From assembly GCA_032158295.1 (NCBI GenBank), contig JASTWB010000025.1, positions 173,231-237,230 on the forward strand: a stretch of 64,000 nt of DNA, given 5' to 3'. Every line of letters begins with the position of its first letter. Positions within the stretch are counted from its first letter, which is position 1. The stretch is from Pycnopodia helianthoides. Taxonomy: Eukaryota > Echinodermata > Asteroidea > Forcipulatida > Asteriidae. The notes beneath the pieces were generated by a model. That model had not been told where the DNA came from and ran no database searches. It saw only the letters and a list, made by a program, of their open reading frames with translations. Position numbers and translations under genes: made by a program. Positions 1-9,810 of this stretch are shown one piece after another.

Positions 1-74
1 AAAAATGTGGTTCTACAAAATGGAAAACCGTGTTAGTTCTCAAAGTAAATGGAAAACCACACAATTTCTAGCTA

Positions 75-140
75 TAGTTGTGTGGATCATCATACTCTAC
101 TTTTAATACATCTTTCCAACCATATTCATTGCATTTTCCA
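75..140 (+). repeat. Relic related to the 27.6-28.4 kb TTAA MITE
   Basis: About 65 bases here align by eye with 28318-28385 inside the TTAA-flanked MITE: both share a run around GTGTGGATCAT followed by a CTACTTTT tract and CATCTTTCC. No terminal repeats are seen, so this is only an internal fragment of the family. Confidence 0.5.
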
Positions 141-204
141 GCAGGAAAGAGTTTGTTGCTAAAGCACTTTACAAAAAACTTTGCTACATATAATGTTCAA
201 TCTT

Positions 205-310
205 TTGGTTCACTGCACATGTTTACACAGCTTTTTCTCCTGACATTCATGTCATGTCGTTCAATGCACATGTTTACACAGCTTTTTCTCCTGACATTCA
301 TGTCGTGTTT
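205..310 (+). repeat. 51-bp tandem duplication
   Basis: A block containing CACATGTTTACACAG and TTTTTCTCCTGACATTCATG occurs twice, at about 216 and 267, with period 51 and almost no differences. It is followed by a pyrimidine-rich stretch ending in CAG at 319-321, which resembles a 3' splice site just ahead of the 540-bp repeat array. Confidence 0.8.
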
Positions 311-432
311 ATTTCCAGATCGCAAAATGTTAGAGTTCCAACATTCACCAAATTAAAACTTGGAATATTGCCTTTCCATCCACCTATGTTAAAAACTCCA
401 AAAGTCATTATTGGAATGTCAGGGCCATGTTT

Positions 433-668
433 GCAGAGCGAGTCACAATTATGGATGAAATCCACACTAACCTGATATCTTATCTTCTTTTTGAAAGCTT
501 GAAAGCAGATCCAACCATTGCAAACTTGATGACTATGTTTTCCCATCACACAAGAAGATCAAACAAGGTTGTCCGGCAAGCTACACGGTCGTAGAAAGCA
601 CACCAGGAACGATTCACAAACTCCAAAACTTTCCTATTGATAAGAATGATTCTGAGACTTGTTATTGA
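433..668 (+). pseudogene. Diverged first copy of the 540-bp repeat frame
   Basis: The same ending (PIDKNDSETCY-stop) is present, but the matching amino-acid sequence is split between two frames around 575-585. In the upstream frame, open from about 330, residues such as VTIMDEIHTN and SLKADPTIANL align with VDDIYSNEY and STSDPTIAHFL of the later copies. The upstream open stretch (KSHYWNVRAMFAE) has no counterpart in the other units, so this may be the edge of an ancestral exon. Function unknown. Confidence 0.35.
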
Positions 669-988
669 AATGAGTCAATTGACAATTTCTAACCCCTTTC
701 TGCTACAAACAAGACCAAACTTAGGTGCTACAGTTATAACAAAAATCATCAGAGATAGTCACTGAAGCAGAAATTATTAATTTTGGTAGTGCACAAAAGT
801 GAAAAATTTCATAGATCATGACTGTAGATTAAAATTTGTCTAGTAACTGTTGAGATTTTTAACATGACTGTGGTTAACACGACCTTTCATAGGAATGGCA
901 GAGATAATGGTCAAAAAATATTAACACTGAAGCAATGATACTGAGCTTATACACAACTTTTTTACACAGATTAAGAGTATTTATATGG

Positions 989-1207
989 ATGCCAATTGTT
1001 GATGACATCTACTCTAACGAATACCTTCATCTTCTTCTTGCAAGTTCAACTTCAGATCCAACCATAGCACACTTCTTGCTGTCGTTGTCATCACACAAGA
1101 CGCACACAATGTTAGCAAGATACAAGGTAGAAGAAAGCACACCAAGAACGATTCACAAACTCCTTAGCTTTCCTATTGATAAGAATGATTCTGAGACTTG
1201 TTATTGA
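989..1207 (+). CDS. Small conserved frame of 540-bp repeat, copy 2
   Basis: An open frame of about 72 codons starts MPIVDDIYSNEY and ends NDSETCY-stop. It lies 15-20 bases downstream of a TTTTTTACACAG tract that resembles a splice acceptor, so it may be a terminal exon. An in-frame ATG at 935 would extend it by 18 residues, but that stretch is not shared with the other copies and overlaps the acceptor-like tract. Two neighbouring units carry the same frame with few amino-acid changes. I do not recognise a domain. There is no signal peptide or membrane segment. The flanking non-coding sequence is equally conserved, so conservation of the frame is not evidence of selection. Confidence 0.3.
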   Translation: MPIVDDIYSNEYLHLLLASSTSDPTIAHFLLSLSSHKTHTMLARYKVEESTPRTIHKLLSFPIDKNDSETCY

Positions 1208-1526
1208 AATAAGTCAATTGACAATTTCTAACCCCTTTCTGCTACAAACAAGACCAAACTCAGGTGCTACAGTTATAACAAAACCATCAAAGATAGTCAC
1301 TGAAGCAAAAATTGCTAATTTTGGTAGTGAATTAAAGTGAAAAATTGCATGGATCGTGACTATAGATTAAAATTTGTCTAGTAGCTGTTGAGATTTTTAC
1401 ATGACTGTGGTTAACACGACCTTTCATAGGAATGGCAGAGATAACGGTCATAAAATATTAACACTGAAGCAATGATACTGAGCTTATACACAAATTCTTT
1501 TACACAGATTAAGAGTATTTATAAGG

Positions 1527-1745
1527 ATGCCAATTGTGGATGACATCTACTCTAACGAATACCTTCATCTTCTTCATGCAAGTTCAACTTCAGATCCAAC
1601 AGTAGCACACTTCTTGTTGTCGTTGTCATCACACAAGAGGCACACAATGTTTGCAAGATACAAGGTAGCAGAAAGCACGCCAAGAACGATTCACAAACTC
1701 CTTAGCTTTCCTGTTGATAAAAATGAATCTGAGACTTGTTATTGA
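1527..1745 (+). CDS. Small conserved frame of 540-bp repeat, copy 3
   Basis: This is the counterpart of the frame at 989, 72 codons long, beginning MPIVDDIYSNEY and ending NESETCY-stop. Compared with copy 2 it has conservative changes (Ile to Val, Asp to Glu) plus Thr to Arg, Leu to Phe and Glu to Ala. The start used is the first ATG after the acceptor-like tract ending near 1508. Product unknown; it may be an exon copy or a chance frame in a repeat. Confidence 0.3.
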   Translation: MPIVDDIYSNEYLHLLHASSTSDPTVAHFLLSLSSHKRHTMFARYKVAESTPRTIHKLLSFPVDKNESETCY

Positions 1746-2066
1746 AATGAGTCAATTGACAATTTCTAACCCCTTTCTGCTACAAACAAGACCAAACTTA
1801 GGTGCTACAGTTATAACAAAAACCATCAGAGATAGTCACTGAAGTAGAAATTGCTAACTTTGGTAGTGCACAAAAGTGAAAAATTTCATAGATCATGACA
1901 GTAGATAAAAATTTGTCTAGTAACTGTTGAGATTTTTAACATGACTGTGGTTAACACGACCTTTCATAGGAATGGCAGAGATAACGGTAAAAAAATATTA
2001 ACACTGAAGCAATGATACTGAGCTTATACACAATTTCTTTTACACAGATTAAGAGTATTTATATGG

Positions 2067-2282
2067 ATGCCAATTGTGGATGACATCTACTCTAACGAAT
2101 ACCTTCATCTTCTTCATGCAAGTTCAACTTCAGATCCAACCGTAGCACACTTCTTGCTGTCGTCATCACACAAGAGGCACACAATGTTTGCAAGATACAA
2201 GGTAGCAGAAAGCACGCCAAGAACGATTCACAAACTCCTTAGCTTTCCTGTTGATAAAAATGAATCTGAGACTTGTTATTGA
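2067..2282 (+). CDS. Small conserved frame of 540-bp repeat, copy 4
   Basis: This 71-codon frame is nearly identical to copy 3 except for a clean 3-base deletion that removes one residue (LLSLSSHK becomes LLSSSHK) and keeps the frame open. A frame-preserving indel hints weakly at coding constraint. Product unknown. Confidence 0.3.
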   Translation: MPIVDDIYSNEYLHLLHASSTSDPTVAHFLLSSSHKRHTMFARYKVAESTPRTIHKLLSFPVDKNESETCY

Positions 2283-3018
2283 AATGAGTCATTTGACAAT
2301 TTCTAACAATTTTCTGCTACAAACAAGACCTAACTCAGGAACTACAGTTATAACAAAAGCCACAGAGATAGTCACTGAAGCAGCAATTGATACTTTGGTA
2401 GTACACAAAAAGTGAGCAAGTGCATAGAACACGACTGTTGACAAAAATTTGTCTTGTAACTGTTGAGATTTTTAACACAGCTGTGATTAACAAGACATTT
2501 CATAGGAATGGCAGATACAATTGTCATAAAAGATGAGCACTCAAGCAACAATGATACTTTGCTTTTTTTTTTCAAAAGTGAATTTACAGAGTAAAGAGTA
2601 TTTATACGGATGACAGTTATAGATTACATCCACTCTAACCAGATATCTTCATCTTCTTCTTGCAAATTTGACTTCAGATCCTACCATAGCACACTTATTG
2701 ATGTCGTTTCATCACACAAGGGGCAGACAAAGTTCGCAAGCATCATGGTAGTAAAACAATGACATCAGCAACAGTACACATACTACTCAGCTTCCTGTGA
2801 ATATCATAAAAGAACTAGTACTAGCTTTAATATATTAGCTATCTTCCTTTGCTTTTGAATTTTTTGTTTTGAATCCACTAGCAGTCATGATCAACTGTGC
2901 AAATTAAAGTTCATTTCTTCAATCAGAACTTCCTCTATTATGATTATTTTCAGGAAAAGAGGGGGATTCAGAAAACAATTTTGCAAACTAAACTTAAATT
3001 CTTTAATCAGAACTTTCT

Positions 3019-3838
3019 CAGACCTGCCAACCTTGTCATTTTTTTTGAGTACCACATTAGCGCAGCGGCATAAACCAGAAGCCCAGTGCACGGCGGCATA
3101 ACCCAGAAGCCCAATTACTTGTACTGTTGTTGGTACAATGTTAACAGTCAGTCCGAAAACTGGGGAAAAGAAAAAATTGGAGAAAAAAAAATTGACTCTG
3201 AAAAAAATATAAAAAATAAAAATATTTATCGAAAAAAAAATTCTAGCGGGCGGGGACAAAAATCCCCGTGAGGCACGGCAAAATGTCGGTGGCGCATGCT
3301 CCCCAAGTAAAACCCCCAAATTCCTCGGACTATATCCCAAAGTTGGCCCAAAAGCCGGAAAAACCCTGAGCAAAAGAGCGCTCCGAGCTTCAGGAAATCT
3401 GGTCGAGTTCGGAGCAAAAAGTCCTCAAGAGTACACGGCGATGCCGAACATGTGCGTTGTGTGCACGTACATCCATGCAAACGGCTATACATGCACATGT
3501 ACACTACCAGATTGAACGAAACTGGAATGCGCCATTCCCACCCCCTCTGTTACGCATTGGTTTATTAGTTTTCCAGTGGGAGTAGATTTTAAAAATAATT
3601 CTACGCACAACCTCTTTTTCATCGAAGCGCATTAATGATCACTCAGATGCATGGTGTCTTTGGTTGGTTGTTTTTGCACTTGGGGTCGAACGAATGACAG
3701 TTGAAGAAATTAAGGACAAAATTGTCCGTTCGTACTGCAGTTTCAAAACATCGCGATATAGATTTCGTGTTTTTTGAGTATGTTCTGCATAATATCTCTT
3801 ACCACCGTACTCGGAATGCGTACAGGTTGGCAGGTCTG
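3019..3838. mobile_element. TIR DNA transposon/MITE, 6-bp TSD
   Basis: The left end begins CAGACCTGCCAACC and the right end (reverse complement) begins CAGACCTGCCAACCTGTACG; imperfect inverted similarity continues for about 40 bases, including a GAGTAC motif on both sides. The element is flanked by direct repeats CTTTCT at 3013-3018 and 3839-3844. At 820 bp, with no recognisable transposase, it is non-autonomous. The superfamily is not assigned from TIR and TSD alone. The reading frames inside (for example the minus-strand frame at 2891-3373) look fortuitous. Confidence 0.7.
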
Positions 3839-3844
3839 CTTTCT

Positions 3845-6294
3845 TCATTATTTTCATTTTCGGGATGGGAGGGGGTTCAGAAAACAATAATTTTGTCAAT
3901 TTCTAACAGTTGAAAAAGAACCATGAAAAGAGTCCAAACCTTCTGGACATTTATTGTAGAGATCAGTGGTCCGCACAAACCCAATGTCTTTTGTGCAATG
4001 CTGCATTTTACGCTGGTAAATTGTAGCTCATTTGCACCCTGTATTAAAGAATGCTGTGCCGTATTTTCTGACATCATTCTGATGAAATAAATATTTTGTT
4101 ACAAATAACACTTTTCGGCATGAACTGTCAAGTACAGTACACTCCAATTCACAAAGACGCACACGCAATTTTGAAGATTTTAATGACAGCTACCTGTCAA
4201 TGTTTTGCTTTTTAAACTGAACCAAAGTTCAGGAGATTTCCACCAAAATCCTCAAGAAGTTGCCAACAGTGGCAGCTAACTAAAAATCAAAACATTTTAG
4301 ACATAAAAAAACCTTTTTACCACACTTTCATTCCACATAACTACTGGTTTGGGTCCTGCTATTGCTGATTACCCAAAATACCAAAATAAATGTGGCTACG
4401 GACATTTTTCTGTCAGCGGTCACAATATTATTAGCATACGACTGCAAGGCAATATGTGGTGATCATGTAAATTTTTAAGGAAGAAAGTTGCAGCCCCTTT
4501 CCTGGTACTTTCTCTGGATCCTAACTTCGCACTTATTCAGCTTTTATAATCGATGAAAGCAGATTGTTTCGAAAAATGCCATGAAAAATCTTCACTTACC
4601 TGAAACTTGTTGTAAAGCATCGAGAGGTAAACCTACAGCATTCAGTTTTCTGCAGAGTAGAAACAAATGTTGTAGGACTCTAGTCCAGGATGATTCACAA
4701 ATGTGTGCGACTTGGACTTGAATGGAGTCACTCAAACTCAGACTTAACCCAAGTAAGTAGAGACTCGAACTAAGACTTGACCCAAGTGACTCGACTACAA
4801 AACTGGTTGAAGTACTACTGTAGCCTCCATTTATATGTGGCTGTATTTCTGTAATTAAAGGAAATATTTAGGTTACTCTTTTTAAGATCTACATGGTCAA
4901 TCAGAGGTTTTGTTTTACAGTGAATTTTGTCGTCTGACCATAAATGCCTAAAGACTGCAAAAGGAACATACATAACACATTATTTAAGATTCACATCATG
5001 AAATGGTAAAGCATTTTTGTTTTATAATGAAAATCTATATCAGATATTATTTCCTCTCTGGAGTATCAACTAACAAAGCAACAATTTGAATACCAGGAAA
5101 TATTACTTTCTGTTAGAGCTATCCAAGATTTTTCCCTGAGGAATTCCTAGTAAATTTTACAAAATTATCATTGGTCGTCATTCTTTCTTACTCACATGTG
5201 ACTGTCAAAACACACACACCAAGGGCAGTCGACATGATTGTATATCACCATCAACACCTTCTTCGATATGCCTTCACCCTTTGAAAAAAACAACAACATT
5301 CATTTCCAAACATAACAACAAGTCACATATTCAATCAAATCCATTTGAACAAGCTTTTTCTTTTTAACATAGTTAATAAATAATTGAAACTCTATTTAAA
5401 TCTTCACCAAGCAGGAAATGAAAAGGAGAAAGAAAACCAAAAAGTTACTCAGCTTTTTCAGTGATAAGTGTACACAGAAAATGTTAGTCTGATGAAGCAG
5501 ACCTGTAGTTATTTCACTCTTCTCTGCGGTTAGCTTTCTGCATTTTCCTTTGTGCTCTCAGTTAGAAAGGATGTCAGAAAAGTTTACACTTTTTGTTGTG
5601 ACTACTTTCGCAGCACTGACAAAAGAAAAGTACATAATACTTTATCAATAAAATATAAAGAAAATTAATTCCCATCATTTGATTACCATTAATCTAGTAT
5701 CCCAACCAACTTGTGAAATCGCATCAAATTAGGTGGTTAACCTTTTAAAAAAGCAACTTTGTTTTCCTCAAGCAGGATTTGGAAAGAACTGAGAATACAT
5801 TTTAGGCACATATCAGGATAGGAAAGAAGAAAGAGTAGTTTTGGGCAAACTTACATCCAATTTTGTTTAGTTTTTGGAGTATGATATTGAGTGTATTCAA
5901 ATACAGAATGAAAGATTTACGTTTTTGTAGCATCGTTTACTGAAAAGTACAAATTTAGGTTTTGTAGAGAGAAATTTGTTTTCCATCCTCTGCTAACTTC
6001 ACAATCAGATTGAAACCAATAATGGTTTGTTTGATGCTTACCAATTCCATTCTTTGGTTTAAGTGAGAGATTTGTTTGGTTTTGCAAACATAAAAATAAC
6101 AATAAAAGTACACATCACCTAGAGGTAAGTATGGACAATACTCCTTCTGTCATTGCAATCATCAAAGATGATTTGCAGCTGGAATAAATATGACAAGAAA
6201 GTTGGAATTTCAAAACATGCCATAAAATTTTCTCATTGTTGTCCAATATTACCAAAAAGAAATGTTCGCAAGATATGTGGAAATTTAGTGCGTA
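3845..6294. other. Unassigned DNA with low-complexity patches
   Basis: No gene is recognised. About 4674-4810 is a degenerate patch of motifs like GACTCGAACT and GACTTGACCCAAGT. Around 5440-5600 lies a sequence that also occurs, diverged, at about 42260-42420 (TTACTCAGCTTTTTC, then TGTACACA, GATGAAGCAG, TCAGAAAAGTGTTT). An exon-like block on the minus strand lies near 5195-5285. Short frames at 5917-6350 show no domain. Confidence 0.4.
5195..5285 (-). other. Exon-like block, diverged copy
   Basis: Read on the minus strand, a tract ending CAAAG precedes GGTGAAGGCATATCGAAGAA and the block ends at a GTGAGTAAG donor-like site. It aligns with the blocks at 6611-6702 and 10986-11063, sharing GTGAAG.CATATC..GAAG and GTTGATGG. 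The short peptide (KGEGISKKVLM) matches KGEDISLKLLM of the others. It may be a duplicated host exon or a domesticated repeat. Confidence 0.3.
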
Positions 6295-6610
6295 CATTAA
6301 ACACAATACAACAACAAAAACAATCACAGATAATGACCTCAAAAGAGTAAATGAGCAGCAAGTTAGTTTTGAAAGACTTTAAGATAAAAGTAAGTAAGTA
6401 CCTATAACATTAAAATAAAAACTATTGAATGTGTTTGAAGACTTGTTTTCGTCCTTTACCAATTTAAAGGATTATTGGTCACAACAGTAAAACCTGGCAG
6501 GCAAGCAATATTTCCACTAGTTTTCATGAAAATATGTCTTCATTGTTCGGTACTATCTACCTTCAAATAGAAGGAATGTAAAGTGAAAAAAAAAATATAA
6601 TGTCTACATA

Positions 6611-6702
6611 CTCACCGAGCACTGCACTATGTAAAGATACTTTGACTGGGCTGTACAATGCCATCAACAGCTTCAAGGATATGTCTTCACCTTTCAAAGT
6701 AT
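6611..6702 (-). other. Exon-like block of unknown gene
   Basis: On the minus strand a pyrimidine-rich stretch ending TTTGAAAG is followed by GTGAAGACATATCCTTGAAG and, about 75 bases on, by a strong GTGAGTATG donor-like site. The peptide between them begins KGEDISLKLLMALYS. A near-identical block lies at 10986-11063 through the tandem duplication and a diverged one at 5195-5285. No domain is recognised. Confidence 0.35.
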
Positions 6703-7009
6703 AAAGAGTAAAAAAAACACTTTGTAGCACTGTAAGCCAAACACAAGTTACCAAAATCAAACAACTATTTAAAGTTTGTGGATCAATGGGTTCGCATTGA
6801 CCGGGAAGGCAAGGAAAACTGAGCCACCTCTTTTCCCTTCAAATTACAGCCATTCTCAAAAAGCATCTCAAAAAGCCATTCTCAAAAAGCCATTCTTAAT
6901 CATAACCACTGACAGATGTGTACAGGCTGGTTTCTGGTGCTTAAACACTTTGAATCTGTATTCTGCAAAAAAAAATGTGCCCACCCAAAGTAAAATTTTT
7001 CCCAGGTTT

Positions 7010-7273
7010 AAAGAGCTGTGCCTGAGTCCCTTTATTTGTTTGTCCTCCACCGGTTTTTGTCCTGCCCTGCCCCAGAGTGCCCAAACAATCAGCAACCAAT
7101 TGTCGTTATATATTTTTTAAACGAGCTCACATCCCTGGTCCTGAGATTGCTCGAAGTATTTCCTTGGTCCAAGGTAGAATTTGGGTCTGAGGTTTGGGGA
7201 CTTTCACTGCAGATGGTGAACCTGTTCCCAGACTTCTGAACTTTAAGGAGACTCGCAGGAAAACCACCACAAA
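7010..7273 (+). repeat. 5' LTR end (R-U5-like), Gypsy copy A
   Basis: The block starting AGAGCTGTGCCTGAGTCCC and ending AAACCACCACA also occurs at 11360-11628 and, shortened, at 22025-22164. It precedes a primer-binding-site-like sequence in copies A and B but not in the third, which is the pattern of 5' versus 3' LTR ends. The upstream LTR boundary (U3) could not be fixed, because sequence before AGAGCTGTG differs between the 5' and 3' copies. Confidence 0.55.
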
Positions 7274-7291
7274 TGTTGTCAAAGGTGGGAT
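7274..7291 (+). promoter_or_regulatory. Degraded tRNA primer-binding site, copy A
   Basis: TGTTGTCAAAGGTGGGAT sits directly after the LTR-like block. It differs at about four positions from TGGTGTCAGGAGTGGGAT, the sequence expected for priming by a tRNA-Leu 3' end. The better preserved copy is at 11629. Confidence 0.5.
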
Positions 7292-7985
7292 GATTGGTGC
7301 TGATTAGGTAAGTTGCAGTAAAGAAAAGTGAGTTCAGAGTAGGATAAAAAGAGAGAGAAATTTCTGTGGTGGAGAGGGCAACCAAAGAGAGAAGTTTCTG
7401 TGGTTGAGAGTGCAACTCAGGAGAGCAGAAATGAGTGAGGAGAACACAAGGAGTGTTGAGAGCGAACTGCAGAGGCTAAGATTAGAGACCCAATTTCTGC
7501 AGTGGGACAGAGAACTAATGGCTAAGAAATAAGAGGCAGCCATGAAAGAGAATTACAAGAGATCTCCCCAAAGAGGTAATGGGGATGATGTAGTGGCAAA
7601 AGGCCAGTACAGGATGATTGGTGCTGATTAGGTAAGCTGGCACTGAAGAAAAAGAGAGTTCAGAGTAGAATAAAAAGAGAGAGAAATTTCTGTGGTTGAG
7701 ATTGCAACCAAAGAGAGAGCAATTTCTGTGGTTGAGAGTGCAACCAAAGAGAGGGACATTTCTGTGGCTGAGAGTGAAACCAAAGAGAGAAAAATTTCTG
7801 TGGTTGGGAGTGCAACCAAAGAGAGAAAAAATTTCGCGGTTGAGAGTGCAACCAAAGAGAGGGAAATTTCTGCGGGTTGAGAGCACAACCAAACAGAGCA
7901 GATATGAGTGAGGAGAACACGAAGAGTGTTGAGAGTGTTGAGAGCGAACTGCAGAAGCTCAGATTAGAGACCCAGTTTCTGCAGA
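7287..7985 (+). repeat. ~325-bp internal duplication of Gypsy leader/gag start
   Basis: The stretch starting GATGATTGGTGCTGATTAGG at 7290 recurs at about 7613, followed in both by AGAGAGAGAAATTTCTG repeats and by the coiled-coil coding start (GTTGAGAGCGAACTGCAGA at about 7457 and 7937). Copy B has this region once, so the duplication is private to copy A. Each copy carries an AGGTAAG splice-donor-like motif at its start. Confidence 0.65.
7676..7890 (+). repeat. 36-bp minisatellite coding a 12-residue repeat (copy A)
   Basis: Six consecutive units of about 36 bp resemble GAGAGAAATTTCTGTGGTTG. Because 36 is a multiple of three, one frame stays open and gives a 12-residue repeat of type KERxISVVESAT. 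A shorter run lies at 7345-7410 and the equivalent in copy B at 11705-11880. It immediately precedes the gag amino-terminal coding region and may belong to an extended gag or to the leader. Confidence 0.7.
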
Positions 7986-8200
7986 GGGACAGAGAACTAA
8001 TGGCTAAGAGAATTACAAAAGATCTCCCCAAAGACGTAGTGGGGATGATGTAATTGCAAAAGGGCCAGTACGGGTTGATTCAGAAATCAAGTTCCCTTTG
8101 CTGCTCAAGAGTTCTGGTTACTTTTCCCAAGGGGAACCAAGTTCCTCGGTGTCTGCACAGTCACCTGAGCTTGGTCCCAGAGTTGGAAAACGACTGAAGT
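7895..8200 (+). pseudogene. Gypsy gag amino-terminal region, copy A
   Basis: This corresponds to the coiled-coil frame at 11873-12205 of copy B (heptad-like leucines, sequence SVESELQRLRLETQFLQ), but deletions (for example in the region after the MAK residues) and frameshifts disrupt it. A partial extra copy lies at 7410-7620. 8200-8530 holds the remaining gag leader, without an open frame. Confidence 0.5.
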
Positions 8201-8534
8201 TTGGGGAGAGCACTCCTTTTAAAAGTATATAGTAGTGCAAAGACTTCCCATTTAGAGAATTTGAATAAGTAAAGTGCAATAGAAGAGCTCCAATCTTTTC
8301 TGTCAAGCAAGAATGTCACATAAGAGATTAGTGATAGAGTTGGGACGCAGACAGTCTCTACTAAAAGAGTGCATAGTGAACTGTTGAGGTTTGCCACTAG
8401 TGGAGTGGACACTCACGCCAACAGCTCAGCCGAGAGTCCAAAGAGTTCAGTAGGGCCCTGGCCACTGAAAAGAGAACCAAGAGTGATTGTAAAAAAAAGG
8501 GAAGGATTTGGTGCAGTCTAAATGACGCCCGAAT

Positions 8535-9056
8535 ATTACTTCCAACAGATACAGTGGAAAAGTGCTGTGGAAATAGTATTTCCGGCACTTTGAGTCATGT
8601 CAAATAGTGAACCAGTGGAACAAAGAGCAAGCCGTTACCTTTTTATCGACAAGATTGCAAGGTAATGCCCTCAGATTGTTAGGGGATATTCCTACTGGTC
8701 AGACACAGACATATAGAGGGCTGGTAAAGTTACTAGATAGGCGATTTTGTTCCGGTCGCCAGTGTGAAAATTATTTGGTCGAGATGATGCATTGCCTGCA
8801 AGGACCAAAAAAGAAATTACAAGAGTTGGGTCAAGCCATACAAGAGTTAACAATCAAAGCATATCCTGACATACAGGAAGAGTCACGCGATCGATTGGCA
8901 AAGAATCATTTCCTGGCAGCAGTCAAAAGTTGGTCTGTTTGGGAGGGAATAAACAGGGCCCGACCGAAAAATCAAGATGAGGCCATTCGAGCTGCATTGG
9001 AGACAGAGAACTTTGAAAAAGTGAACAACACAGAAATCTTGAGGGACAGCCAGTAA
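8535..9056 (+). pseudogene. gag: Ty3/Gypsy Gag capsid, copy A
   Basis: The open frame from 8607 (149 codons) has the hallmarks of a Ty3/Gypsy capsid: NQWNKEQAVTFLSTRLQGNA, then YRGLVKLLDRRF, then LQELGQAIQELTIKAYPD, and a closing AIRAALETENFE helix. The usual sequence continues upstream of the ATG in the same frame (HFE..-like residues near 8590), so the ATG at 8607 is probably not the true start; the natural gag begins further upstream and is frameshifted. Capsid would assemble the retrotransposon particle. The corresponding segment is deleted from copy B. Confidence 0.8.
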
Positions 9057-9058
9057 AA

Positions 9059-9413
9059 TTGGCTAGAGTGTTAGATACCGGAATGGAACGAAGGTTCCAT
9101 GAAATAGAGACAGGAATGAAGAGTGTTGTTGGATTGTTAACAGAACAAGTGCATGACAAGGATGTATCAGTAGAGAGACCTACTGAGAACAGACAAATAT
9201 CACAAGAGAGTGAGCAAATTGTTTGGAAGTGCTTTAATTGTGATGAGCAGGGATACTTTGCGAGAAAGTTTAAAGAGCGGTAACCCAAAGCGAGATGGCT
9301 GGAAGTGCTTTAAAAGTGGAAAGCACAGTCATATCGCTAAGGAGTGTGGGGAACTGAAAAGAGGAGATAGAAGGCAGGGAAACAAGAGCCAGCTGTTTTT
9401 GCGGGCAGGCTAG
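9059..9413 (+). pseudogene. gag: Gypsy nucleocapsid with decayed zinc knuckles, copy A
   Basis: The frame after the capsid stop carries WKCFNCDEQGYFARKF and, after a frame change near 9280, WKCFKSGKHSHIAKEC. These are CCHC knuckles (C-x2-C-x4-H-x4-C) in which the His and last Cys of the first, and the second Cys of the second, are lost. In copy B at 15785-15830 the first knuckle still has its His. The ancestral role is binding of genomic RNA. Confidence 0.7.
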
Positions 9414-9459
9414 ATATGTTAAGGGCTCAAAGAGATGCCATAATGGTTACGAAGGAGTC

Positions 9460-9810
9460 ATGGAAGAAAAGCGGCAGAAAACTGAGGTGGAAAAGGTAAT
9501 CACATTACCTAATCCAAACCTTGGTCCCCGCTATGGCTTATTTGTAGATGGCATGATAAGGGAAACGAAGTGTCATGTGTTGATTGACCTTGGTGCAACT
9601 GATGCACTTATCACCAGCAAAGTGTATTACAAGATACCCAGAGAACAGAGACCTGTCTTAGAGATGGGGATGGGAGTCCTCTGTCAGTACTGGGGATCGC
9701 ATGGGTTGATGTTTAGGATGGCCGAACAAAACACCCATGAAGGCCATTTTTACGGATATGAAGTATTCAGGAAAATTAAGAATGGATTTTATCTTGCCCA
9801 CAGGGGGTAA
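9460..9810 (+). pseudogene. pol: Gypsy aspartic protease, copy A
   Basis: The frame MEEKRQKTEVEKV... includes LIDLGATDALITSKVYYKIP. In copy B the same place reads LIDTGATDTLISS, a proper DTG(A) catalytic triad of a retropepsin. Here Thr has become Leu, which would inactivate it. A later VLCQYWGSHG segment fits the flap-to-second-half region. The end of the frame (from about 9720) is shifted relative to the real pol frame. Confidence 0.75.

Larger units (their letters stand above)
322..2825 (+). repeat. Tandem array of ~540-bp units
   Basis: The same sequence block recurs with period 537-540, using the stop-codon region (TTGAAATGAGTCAATTGAC or close variants) at about 664, 1204, 1742 and 2279 as anchor. 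The middle units (roughly 670-2280) are very similar. The first unit (about 430-668) and the last (about 2600-2825) are clearly more diverged, as expected at the edges of an array evolving by unequal exchange. Every unit contains a pyrimidine tract plus ACACAG just upstream of a short reading frame ending in the residues ETCY. The block could be a tandemly duplicated exon with its flanking intron, or a plain satellite. Confidence 0.85.

Noticed and set aside
2891..3504. Minus-strand frames of 160 and 92 codons.
   Set aside because: They run across the edge of a TIR transposon, have low-complexity Phe/Ile-rich composition from A-runs, and match no motif.
7676..7890. 36-bp repeats could be read as a CRISPR array.
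   Set aside because: Units are contiguous with no unique spacers, they keep a 12-residue frame, and the context is a eukaryotic retrotransposon.
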